From Clostridia bacterium (GTDB lineage Bacteria > Bacillota > Clostridia > TANB77 > CAG-508), in the NCBI GenBank assembly GCA_900752095.1, contig CAADUD010000054.1:1-11422 (forward strand): a DNA stretch of 11,422 bases. Direction: 5' to 3'. The notes below the pieces were generated by a model. The model ran no database searches. It was not told the origin of the DNA and saw nothing but the letters and a program-made list of their open reading frames with translations. A program made the translations under genes and the position numbers. Shown here one piece after another: positions 1-6,742 of this stretch (its first letter is position 1; every line of letters begins with the position of its first letter).

Positions 1-183
1 GGTGTTGATATATCAACAATTGCGATATGGTTAGGCCATAACAGTATAGAAACAACACATAAATATATGGTAGCTGATTTAGAAATTAAGAGAAAAGCAG
101 TGGAAAAAGCTGGAATAATTGATAATTCGGTATCAAAATACAAACCGTCTAATGATTTATTAGAATTTTTATCTAAATTATAA
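1..183 (+). CDS. Tyrosine recombinase (phage integrase family), C-terminal fragment
   Basis: The reading frame is open from the first base and ends at TAA 181-183, so only the last 60 residues are in the window. The fragment holds the end of a tyrosine-recombinase catalytic domain: WLGHNSIETTHKY has the conserved LGH histidine and, ten residues later, the nucleophilic tyrosine in THKY. The following MVADLEIKRKAVEKAG resembles the tail of recombinases found in 'recombinase in trio' (RIT) elements (WLGHxSIETTHxYxEADLxMK pattern). That match is from memory of the family, so RIT membership is inference. It is followed at once by palindromic DNA and a broken IS66 gene, which fits the end of a mobile element. 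Family assignment is secure; element type is not. Confidence 0.88.
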   Translation, partial: GVDISTIAIWLGHNSIETTHKYMVADLEIKRKAVEKAGIIDNSVSKYKPSNDLLEFLSKL

Positions 184-187
184 AATT

Positions 188-258
188 ATTTATGTGCTTA
201 TAATTGCAGCGAATATAATCATTACATATAGCTATATTCGTTGTATAAGCACATAAAT
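188..258. repeat. Long nested palindrome downstream of the recombinase gene
   Basis: The arms 188-202 (ATTTATGTGCTTATA) and 244-258 are perfect 15-bp inverted repeats. Inside them, CGAATATA at 210-217 is inverted at 233-240. The structure starts 5 bp after the recombinase stop codon. It shares the 9-bp core AGCACATAA with the next palindrome. It may be a recombinase binding site or element terminus; it could also act as a terminator, but there is no clear T-tract. Confidence 0.8.
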
Positions 259-264
259 GAATTG

Positions 265-288
265 AGCACATAATTTCGATTATGTGCT
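265..288. repeat. Perfect 10-bp palindrome with TTCG loop, same core as the preceding repeat
   Basis: AGCACATAAT (265-274) and ATTATGTGCT (279-288) form a perfect stem closed by TTCG. Counting both palindromes, the core AGCACATAA appears four times in alternating orientation (190-198, 248-256, 265-273, 280-288). IS66 homology starts about 12 bp after this palindrome, so it probably marks the inserted element's end. Confidence 0.8.
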
Positions 289-300
289 ATAGAACATAAT

Positions 301-528
301 AGAAAAAATTTTCTGTTTTCAAACAGCACCAATGGAGCCAAAGCAAGTGGAGCAGTATTCAGCCTGATTGAAACATCTAAATCCAATAAACTTAATCCAT
401 ACGATTATATTGAATTCATCCTGGATTATTTACCTCAACAAAATCTGGTTGAAGATCCAGAAAGACTGGATTGGTTCTTACCATGGAGTGAAGAAATAAA
501 AGAAGAATTTAAAATAAAAGCCGACTAA
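301..528 (+). pseudogene. IS66-family transposase, 3' remnant
   Basis: About 75 codons are open up to TAA 526-528. They begin RKNFLFSNSTNGAKASGAVF and continue through SLIETSKSNKLNPYDYIEF to a LPW-containing tail. This is the typical C-terminal end of IS66 transposases (the RKNxLFS...GAxAS...SxIETxKxN...PYxY block, then the IS66 C-terminal element). Full transposases are about 450-530 aa; everything upstream is missing and an in-frame TAA lies at 271-273 in the palindrome. There is no start codon of its own. The junction near 290-300 suggests the upstream recombinase element inserted into, or recombined with, this IS66 copy. Confidence 0.85.
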
Positions 529-544
529 ATTGATTATTATATCA

Positions 545-632
545 ATTGGTAATTTAAAATATGAGAAACCCCTCGTTTTAATAGAACTTTTTTCAAGTCT
601 TAAGTTATCCTTTAAATTATTTAGTTACCAAT
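545..632. repeat. Weak inverted repeat, possible IS66 remnant end
   Basis: ATTGGTAA (545-552) is inverted as TTACCAAT (625-632). A shorter stem, ATTGAT/ATCAAT (529-534 and 541-546), directly follows the transposase stop. Otherwise 529-671 shows no gene. Eight base pairs over such a distance can occur by chance in AT-rich DNA, and no clean IS66 terminal repeat is recognisable. Confidence 0.25.
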
Positions 633-671
633 ATAGAGAGTTTATAACCTTGAAACATTAATGATATTTAT

Positions 672-1757
672 TTAAATTAGTTCTAATTCATAATCAAGAT
701 GACCTATGAGATAATTTTTCCGATAAACACATTTACAAACATCTGAATTGAACAATGCTAAATTATACGAATCCTTATCAAAGGTACTATAATATTTTAC
801 ACCGTCATACCCCAAAAACTTTGCAAAATCACTTATATACTGTGTTGGTAAATAATCTAATTCACTATCATATCTGCTCAAGGGCTTCGCAAGATCTTTC
901 TCAATTAATTTTAATATTTTTTCATTAATTAAATATACAATTTTATCACCATCATTATAAAAAGGCGAATTATGAGTTATTGACGTTAAATCTAAAACTT
1001 TTATATCTTTAATTAATTTAAAGGTAGCAATAGTAACATAATCAAAAGCATGTGCTCTTATTTCTTTTACAGTTGTTTCTTTTTTATTTGACAAATACAA
1101 ACAACTTTGTCCTTTGGAGTTTGCCCTACCTGCAGAAGCAACATCATCCGGTGGAGCACCCATTTCTTTTCTTTTAAATCCTACTTTTCCTTTTTCATTA
1201 GCTACACGAGAACGATAATATTTTTCATCCGCATATATAGTAATTTCAGCATCTTTTAAAATTTCTCTTAATACTTCCAAATTTGCATAATGGTTATGAA
1301 ATCTATTTCCATTTCTTAAATTTTTCTTAAATTCCTCCCAGTTATATTTTCCCATACAAGAATTTTTTGATAGATATTCTTCATCAAATAACTCTGGTAT
1401 TCCAACTTTTTCAATCAAAATTCTATCATCTAAATTAAACGATTTTTCAACAATAATCTTAATTATTTTTTTTACAATTTTTATATCATTCTTAAAAATA
1501 TTCCAATCATGTAACACTCTATCTTCTATAGCCTTTTTCTCATTTTCAGGATAATTATCCGGCAAAAGTGTATTAGGACAATATATTTCTAAAATGGAAT
1601 TTAAATGTTCTTCCAAACCTATCGAGTTACTATTATTTTCAAAATCATAAAGGTATACATCATCACTTTTGCAACTTGGGCAATTTCCTTTATGTCCTAA
1701 TGAAATTATTGATGCTTGAATTTCTGGATCCTCAAAGCATTTATTACAACAAATCAT
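672..1757 (-). CDS. RES-domain protein with N-terminal zinc ribbon (putative NAD+-degrading toxin)
   Basis: 361 aa. The N-terminus has a zinc-ribbon pattern, C4-x2-C7 and C26-x2-C29 (CPSC). Residues 50-165 are mostly charged and probably helical. The C-terminal half is a RES domain: YYRSR near 180-184, GRANSKG at 210-216, YLS 221-223, a glutamate in VKEIR (E232), and GYDGVKYYS ending at S324. R184, E232 and S324 are the likely counterparts of the Arg-Glu-Ser residues that name the family. RES proteins such as MbcT are toxins that degrade NAD+ by phosphorolysis, so NAD+ depletion is the expected activity; this is family knowledge, not shown here. Its ATG directly abuts the TAG of the sce7725-like gene, with GAGG 8 nt upstream, so it is the last gene of a three-gene operon. 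No cognate Xre-type antitoxin gene is adjacent, suggesting control by its two partners. Confidence 0.85.
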   Translation of the reverse strand: MICCNKCFEDPEIQASIISLGHKGNCPSCKSDDVYLYDFENNSNSIGLEEHLNSILEIYCPNTLLPDNYPENEKKAIEDRVLHDWNIFKNDIKIVKKIIKIIVEKSFNLDDRILIEKVGIPELFDEEYLSKNSCMGKYNWEEFKKNLRNGNRFHNHYANLEVLREILKDAEITIYADEKYYRSRVANEKGKVGFKRKEMGAPPDDVASAGRANSKGQSCLYLSNKKETTVKEIRAHAFDYVTIATFKLIKDIKVLDLTSITHNSPFYNDGDKIVYLINEKILKLIEKDLAKPLSRYDSELDYLPTQYISDFAKFLGYDGVKYYSTFDKDSYNLALFNSDVCKCVYRKNYLIGHLDYELELI

Positions 1758-2726
1758 CTATTTTTCCTCTAAAAATTTACTCATCAATTCAATATGATGC
1801 ATAATTGAATATTTTTTTATAACTCCTAGCCCTGGAAATTTACCATTAAAATAATAATCCTTTAAAGAATTAAGTCCTTTAGTTTCTACTAAAAAATTAC
1901 TTTTATCCCAATCGAGCATATCTTCCATTGCTTCTTGAAATTTTCTAGCAGGGTCATTAATACTCTCATTCGATTTTGATACAAAATGATGAACTTTCAA
2001 ATGCTTACCATCATCAAAATAAACAATATGAATTGCTAACGCTAAAGGTGCAAATCCACTCTCATCAAATGATTGACCAACTATAGAATAATCAGAGAAA
2101 CCATCATAACCACTTTTATCAAAAAATAAATGATTGTAACTAAACATTTGATCATTTTCCTTTAAGTATTCTGAATTTCTTCTAGCTTTTTTAAAACCAT
2201 CTTCTAAAACAATAGTTTTTCCTTTTATTAGTCCATTAAAATATTGGTCATTAGGAATTACTGTATACTTTGCACTTAATTCTTCACCATATTTTTCATA
2301 ACTAGATACATTATCTTTTCCTACATTAATCAATATAACATCTTTAGAATTTATTTTTCCTTCCATACATTTAGAAATAATTTCATTATCAACTAAATAT
2401 GCCCTTAATACATAAGGTGAATTTAAACATTCCATGTATTTTTCAATATTATTTTTTAAATTTTCTTTTCTTTTTTCATTTTCTTCATTAAATATATTTG
2501 CTTGAGAAGTATCATATTCCTCCTTAAATTTTCCTACTTTTGGATTCATAATAATAATAAGATTCCTATGCTTTTCAACAAATTTTTTTATAACAGAAAT
2601 ATATGTGCTATTAAATCTCACCGGTTCAATTATAGGAACAATCTTTTTACCAATCACATCATTCTCTAATAACTCTCTCAAACATAAAAGCTCATTTTGT
2701 CTTCCTCGCAAATATGGGTAGTACAT
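1758..2726 (-). CDS. sce7725 family protein
   Basis: 322 aa. The N-terminus, MYYPYLRGRQNELLCLRELL followed by KKIVPIIEPV, is the recognisable signature of the sce7725 family, named after a Sorangium cellulosum protein and normally encoded next to sce7726. No biochemical function is established that I know of. The chain looks globular, with an alternating strand/helix pattern, GKDNVSSYEKYG and FDKSGYDGFSDYS segments, and no membrane segments or signal peptide. Only 3 nt separate its ATG from the sce7726-like stop, and GAGGT lies 7-8 nt upstream of the start. Its TAG touches the ATG of the RES gene. The tight packing implies the three proteins are made together, perhaps as a complex; that is inference. 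Confidence 0.82.
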   Translation of the reverse strand: MYYPYLRGRQNELLCLRELLENDVIGKKIVPIIEPVRFNSTYISVIKKFVEKHRNLIIIMNPKVGKFKEEYDTSQANIFNEENEKRKENLKNNIEKYMECLNSPYVLRAYLVDNEIISKCMEGKINSKDVILINVGKDNVSSYEKYGEELSAKYTVIPNDQYFNGLIKGKTIVLEDGFKKARRNSEYLKENDQMFSYNHLFFDKSGYDGFSDYSIVGQSFDESGFAPLALAIHIVYFDDGKHLKVHHFVSKSNESINDPARKFQEAMEDMLDWDKSNFLVETKGLNSLKDYYFNGKFPGLGVIKKYSIMHHIELMSKFLEEK

Positions 2727-2729
2727 ATT

Positions 2730-3587
2730 CTATACCTCAACTTTCTGACTTAAAAAGTCATTTATTTTTTTACTTTTATTACGATATTTTTTTGAAAAAT
2801 ATATATAAAATCTTAATTCATATGGTATGTCCTTGACTTCAATGTCATCAATAACTAATAATGTTCTTTGTTTTAAACATTCCATTACCTTTTTTTGAAA
2901 AGTAATTAAATTAATTTTTTTTATCCATTTTAAACATTCTCTGTAATATTGAAAAGCATTAACATCTGGTAGTACTTTATAATAATCCATAATAATCTTT
3001 TCGAACTCTTGCTTTCTCAATAATTGAAACATCACTTCATGAGATAAATTATTTCTATTACACATTGCTTTTTTTCTACAGATTAAATTTCCCTTTTTTG
3101 TAAGTTCATAAATTCCAACAGTAGATGTTTCCAGTGCTTCTTTTACTTTTTCTATTTGTTTCTTGCTGACAACGACATAAACATAACTGAAAACTTTATA
3201 ATAATCATCAATTTGGTTTTGCAATCTTATAAAATTATCCAAATCTGTCTTTATTTCATAGACAACACCTTTCCCATTTATCATAACAAAATCCGCTTTC
3301 GAATTAGAAATTGGCAATTCCGTTAGTGCCGCAGTATTATATAAATCATGTTTTTCTATCAACAATTTATTAAAGATTGTATTTTTATAATAATATTCAT
3401 TTCTATAATTGTTATTCATATAACTATATATCTGTGATATAGCATTTCCATATGTTAAATCACCACTTTTAACATAACGCTGTATACATTGACAAAGGGA
3501 ATCGGGTACATTTCTAGTATCAACCAATCTATCAATGTACGGAACTGTAAAAACTTTATTAATCAAATATTGATTCATTCTTTCCAT
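2730..3587 (-). CDS. sce7726 family protein, PD-(D/E)XK nuclease-like
   Basis: 285 aa. The central part carries a restriction-endonuclease-like core: E90 in ALTELP, D99 in SKADFVMINGKG, and E111-x-K113 in VVYEIKTDLDN, followed by a DYYKVFSYVYVVV strand. This E...D...ExK arrangement is characteristic of PD-(D/E)XK nucleases and of sce7726 proteins, the usual partners of sce7725. Nuclease activity is therefore plausible but unproven. The start at 3587 has GAGAGGG 6 nt upstream; an alternative ATG three codons later has worse spacing. It is the first gene of the sce7726-sce7725-RES operon, lies 58 bp after the retron RT gene, and has a good promoter in that gap. Confidence 0.82.
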   Translation of the reverse strand: MERMNQYLINKVFTVPYIDRLVDTRNVPDSLCQCIQRYVKSGDLTYGNAISQIYSYMNNNYRNEYYYKNTIFNKLLIEKHDLYNTAALTELPISNSKADFVMINGKGVVYEIKTDLDNFIRLQNQIDDYYKVFSYVYVVVSKKQIEKVKEALETSTVGIYELTKKGNLICRKKAMCNRNNLSHEVMFQLLRKQEFEKIIMDYYKVLPDVNAFQYYRECLKWIKKINLITFQKKVMECLKQRTLLVIDDIEVKDIPYELRFYIYFSKKYRNKSKKINDFLSQKVEV

Positions 3588-3626
3588 AACCTTCCCTCTC
3601 CTTTTTTAATAAGTTATATATACATT

Positions 3627-3655
3627 ATTATAAATACATTTCTTTTTATAAACAA
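3627..3655 (-). promoter_or_regulatory. Predicted sigma-A promoter of the sce7726-sce7725-RES operon
   Basis: On the minus strand TTGTTT (3655-3650) and a perfect TATAAT (3632-3627) are exactly 17 nt apart. The -35 box overlaps the last codons and stop of the RT gene. Transcription would begin near 3620, about 33 nt before the sce7726 start codon. This suggests the three genes can be expressed without the retron, although readthrough is also possible because no terminator is visible between them. AT-rich context raises the chance of false matches. Confidence 0.6.
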
Positions 3656-5586
3656 TTTATTTTATCATTAATTATTATAGAACCTCGTGAATTTTTTTCA
3701 ATTCTCTTATATACTTTATTTAATCCTTCTTGTCCTTCAACCATTTTAACAAAGCTCAAATAACCAGCTATTTTCTTTCCAAAATAAAACTTTTCTTTAC
3801 CGTTCTTCATAATAATGTATTTCATATAATCCTTAGCAATATCATTTTTATATTTTTTTCCTACTGTAATTCTATTAGATTTCTCACATTTAACTATATT
3901 TAATCCTAAGTACTTAATATAATCACCTTTATCTTTTAAAAGTACATTTGCAGTTTTTTTTTCATTCAAACTTAATCCTTTTCTATTTAACATAATTTTC
4001 AAAATAAGTATTATGTTATCTAGCTCATCTTGTGAAATTGCGTGTGAACACGATATTAAAATATCATCCGCATAACGAGTATAAACATAATCCTTATTTA
4101 ATTTTGAAGCAAATTCCACGTCAAAATCATGCATAAATACATCTGAGATAATTGGAGAAGTTATTAACCCGATAGGCATCTTTTCATCATTAAAACAAGT
4201 CTTTAAAATTTCGAGTAGTTGTTTTTCATAAAATTTATCTAGTTGATACAAATTACTAATTTGTTTTGATAATCTATGTATATCAATGGAATTAAAAAAT
4301 TTATGAATATCAAATTTTAAAAAATGAACACTATTTATATGTCTTTCTATACAATTCACAACTGATTTACCTTTTTGGTAAGCATATGAATATTCACTAA
4401 ATTTATATTTCTTTTGTAAATTTAAAGCCATCTTTTTATGCAATTCTCGTAGTTTTTTTCCATTTTCATCATCATTATAAGTAACAATTTTTCTTTTTTT
4501 TCTTGATGATTTTATTTCAAACTCCTTGTAAAAACTTTTATCAATTTTTCTTATTAAATCAATATCAATATCATTAAATTTAAAAATATCCTGTGGTGAT
4601 AATTTTAAGTTTAATTCTTTTAAAATATCGCCATGATGTGTAAGATAATACCCTTTAACTCTTCTATTTATGTGATATGTAAAAATAAAAGAAACAATAT
4701 GTTTAACAACTTCATCTATATTTCTTTTTAATACTGTTTGTATTACTATATTTGTTTTACCATTAATTGCTACGAGCGAATTTTTTAAAAATAGAATTCT
4801 AATGAGACTATTTAATTGTGCCATTACAAGACGAATATGATCAGAAGTGATTCTTAAATTTTTCTTACTTGCTAAATTATTTGAATATTCTGCATAAATA
4901 ATATCACCGACAATGTAGAATAATAATTTTACTGAAATAAATACTATTAAAGTATTTTCCTTTTCATTAAACCGATAATTAATGACAAAATCATCTTTTG
5001 GATAATCATTAAAGCACTTTAGTTTAATTTTGAATTCTCTATCACCAATTTCTTCAAAATCTTGATCAATACTATTTTTTATAACCGTAGGAAGTTGATT
5101 ATTTACAAATTTATAATACTCACCAACATAATCTGTAGAAAATGCAACTCGTTCAATTTTAGGATGATAACATATCTTTTTAACATTTTTATTATTTGTT
5201 AGTACATTATCATTTACAAACACACCTATTGTTCCACAATTTCTATCTTCCAAATGTGGAACAAAAACCGAAATAGAGTTATTGTATACATTATTAGTAA
5301 ATAACCCAAGTTCAACCGCTGATGACATTGTATCTAAAAAAATATATGTTTTAAATGAAATACCTGCAAAAATTTCCTCTAACAATTGAATACTAATTGT
5401 ATCATCACCGATATTATCAGGCGTTAAAAAATTATCAATTATAAGTGGTAGACATTTGTACTCATCTAATAAAACTTTATTTAAAATTCTTCTTCGATCA
5501 CTCACATCTCCACTTTTATAATAAGGCCCGCATAAAAATACTATCGGTCTTTCAATTTTAATTTTATCATTTAATGCATATACCAT
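3646..5586 (-). CDS. Retron-type reverse transcriptase fused to an N-terminal nucleoside deoxyribosyltransferase-like domain
   Basis: 646 aa. Residues about 14-130 resemble the nucleoside deoxyribosyltransferase-like effectors of retrons: IVFLCGPYYKSG (15-26) then SDRR, and TYIFLDTMSSAVELGLF (80-96), where E92 is a candidate catalytic residue. Residues 130-330 are a linker of unknown fold. The C-terminal half is a reverse transcriptase: AYQKGKSVVNCI, motif A KFDIHKFFNSI with D426, PIGLITSPIISD, YADD at 505-508 (D507, D508), SLNEKKT and YLGLNIV. A structured RNA directly upstream supports a retron rather than a group II intron or DGR. GGAG lies 6 nt before the ATG. In Eco1 (Ec86) and Sen2 (St85) the deoxyribosyltransferase-like toxin is a separate protein held inactive by RT-msDNA; here both would be one chain. 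RT assignment is firm, the N-terminal domain probable. Confidence 0.9.
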   Translation of the reverse strand: MVYALNDKIKIERPIVFLCGPYYKSGDVSDRRRILNKVLLDEYKCLPLIIDNFLTPDNIGDDTISIQLLEEIFAGISFKTYIFLDTMSSAVELGLFTNNVYNNSISVFVPHLEDRNCGTIGVFVNDNVLTNNKNVKKICYHPKIERVAFSTDYVGEYYKFVNNQLPTVIKNSIDQDFEEIGDREFKIKLKCFNDYPKDDFVINYRFNEKENTLIVFISVKLLFYIVGDIIYAEYSNNLASKKNLRITSDHIRLVMAQLNSLIRILFLKNSLVAINGKTNIVIQTVLKRNIDEVVKHIVSFIFTYHINRRVKGYYLTHHGDILKELNLKLSPQDIFKFNDIDIDLIRKIDKSFYKEFEIKSSRKKRKIVTYNDDENGKKLRELHKKMALNLQKKYKFSEYSYAYQKGKSVVNCIERHINSVHFLKFDIHKFFNSIDIHRLSKQISNLYQLDKFYEKQLLEILKTCFNDEKMPIGLITSPIISDVFMHDFDVEFASKLNKDYVYTRYADDILISCSHAISQDELDNIILILKIMLNRKGLSLNEKKTANVLLKDKGDYIKYLGLNIVKCEKSNRITVGKKYKNDIAKDYMKYIIMKNGKEKFYFGKKIAGYLSFVKMVEGQEGLNKVYKRIEKNSRGSIIINDKINCL

Positions 5587-5606
5587 ATTTTATCTCCATA
5601 TATTAA

Positions 5607-5761
5607 AAGAATCCTACAGTGGATAAGAAGGGTTGTTATTAAAGTGTTGCACTCTAGGAGCGTATGCTAGCGAGTAGAGTAAGACTCTTTAATAACAAGC
5701 ATGATTGTCTGCTCAAAACTTCTTATAAAAACTCCGTCATTAACGAAAAACTAGGATTCTT
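5607..5761 (-). ncRNA. Retron msr-msd non-coding RNA (predicted)
   Basis: On the minus strand a perfect 10-bp terminal stem, AAGAATCCTA (a1, 5761-5752) with TAGGATTCTT (a2, 5616-5607), encloses nested structure and ends 20 bp before the RT start codon. G5751, immediately after a1, is the candidate branching guanosine. Next come a small hairpin (TTTCGT/ACGGAG around TAATG), ATAAGAAG (5726-5719) pairing with CTTCTTAT (5630-5623), an AGCA/TGCT hairpin near 5710-5695, and a long msd hairpin with perfect 12-bp arms TTGTTATTAAAG (5698-5687) and 5644-5633. The msd stem continues inward with ACTCTA/TAGAGT. This a1-msr-msd-a2-RT order is that of retrons. The msr/msd boundary and branch base are inferred. 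A strong promoter starts transcription at or next to a1. Confidence 0.85.
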
Positions 5762-5763
5762 AC

Positions 5764-6450
5764 TTAGAGTATAAGGCTTTCCTCATACTCTGTCAAATAG
5801 TTCATCCTTTTCTTTTTTTCAGATAAAAAGTCTTTACTATTAAGAATATAATAACATTTTTCATGATCAAAAAGCCACCCGATTGTCTCAAGTACATCAT
5901 TTTTATTATTACATTTCAAAAGTGTCTTTAGCATTCTTATGATACCATTAATATATTCTGTTTTCTTGCCTAAACTTATCAAATAATTACTTTTATCCTG
6001 TATTAAATATATTAAAAGAAATAATTCTTCTAATGTTATTTCTACATCTGAGTCTAATACCCCTATTTTTGTATTTTCGTCTATTTTTGGTAACTGATGT
6101 ACAAAGTAATTAACACCTTCATATGAAAATGATATCTCTTGATTATTATTTTCATAATATTCTAGAAAATCTATAATTTGTTTATTATTTTCTTTATAAT
6201 AAAGTTTCCATAATATCAAATAAATATCATAAATTTTTAAATATATTTGACAACCTTCTTTCAAAATATAGAAATATACATCATTTCCATTTATTCTTAT
6301 ACCGTATTTAAAAATGATTCCATTGATATTTATTTGTAAAATATCATTTGTTACGTAATTATTTTTATTAAGAATATATCCTTTTAATTCATAATTATTA
6401 ATTTCCTTTTTTCTTTTTTCCCTAATATTTCTTACAAAAGAATATCTCAC
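5764..6450 (-). CDS. Hypothetical protein upstream of the retron, 228 aa
   Basis: I do not recognise this protein. It starts with GTG at 6450, chosen because GAGGGAG lies about 9 nt upstream; a nearer ATG (6457) gives only an 11-codon ORF. The N-terminus is basic (MRYSFVRNIREKRKK), the middle rich in Ile, Tyr and Asn with a predicted beta-rich stretch (residues 20-80), and the C-terminal half looks helical (ITLEELFLLIYLIQDK, YINGIIRMLKTLLKC). No signal peptide, clear membrane span, HTH or enzyme motif is evident. Its last codons encode the retron promoter and its stop codon ends 2 bp before a1, so gene and retron are physically interlocked. It may be a retron accessory protein or an independent older gene. 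Confidence 0.7.
   Translation of the reverse strand: MRYSFVRNIREKRKKEINNYELKGYILNKNNYVTNDILQININGIIFKYGIRINGNDVYFYILKEGCQIYLKIYDIYLILWKLYYKENNKQIIDFLEYYENNNQEISFSYEGVNYFVHQLPKIDENTKIGVLDSDVEITLEELFLLIYLIQDKSNYLISLGKKTEYINGIIRMLKTLLKCNNKNDVLETIGWLFDHEKCYYILNSKDFLSEKKKRMNYLTEYEESLIL
5768..5796 (-). promoter_or_regulatory. Strong sigma-A promoter of the retron RNA and RT
   Basis: On the minus strand a consensus TTGACA (5796-5791) is followed after 17 nt by TATACT (5773-5768). The predicted start, about 5761, is the first base of the a1 repeat, so the transcript begins where the retron RNA should. The whole promoter lies inside the last codons of the upstream 228-aa gene. The match of strength, spacing and start point makes this the most convincing promoter in the window. 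Confidence 0.85.
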
Positions 6451-6514
6451 TTAGCATTTCTCCCTCTTTTATGTAATTTTAAATAATTATTATTCTAATA
6501 CAATTCGGCATTAC

Positions 6515-6655
6515 TTATATATTTTTTTCATTTTCATCCAATCAATAATGTTGATAAAGAATATTTGGAATAAATGATCTTTTATAATTCATCACTTCCT
6601 TTAACTTATTTTTTCTAATTAGCTTAAAACAATAATCATAATCCGTAATTTTTCC
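6515..6655 (-). pseudogene. Coding remnant, possibly DUF2971-like N-terminus
   Basis: On the minus strand a frame without a start codon reads GKITDYDYCFKLIRKNK, then KEVMNYKRSFIPNILYQHY, TGA (6544-6542), then in the same frame LDENEKNI and TAA (6517-6515). Amino-acid usage looks like real protein rather than random AT-rich DNA. FIPNILYQHY-x-LDENEKN resembles the opening of DUF2971 proteins (IPKxLYKYxSLDE), but that link is tentative. A 16-codon ORF starting at the internal ATG (preceded by GGAAG) is the alternative reading. It sits in the 828-bp gap 6451-7278, which holds no intact gene. Confidence 0.35.
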
Positions 6656-6742
6656 TTACTACCAAAAATATTATAAATTATAAAGAACATATATAAATAA
6701 TAATTTTTTGTTCTACTTCTTATATAACTTATTTATATTATT

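Noticed and set aside
3489..3671. Plus-strand 60-codon ORF
   Set aside because: Antisense to the start of the sce7726-like gene and its promoter region; low-complexity Ile/Asn composition typical of AT-rich shadow frames.
5607..5761. Rho-independent terminator or riboswitch instead of a retron RNA
   Set aside because: The stems lack a T-tract, and the nested a1/a2 and msd layout just before a retron-type RT explains the whole region better.
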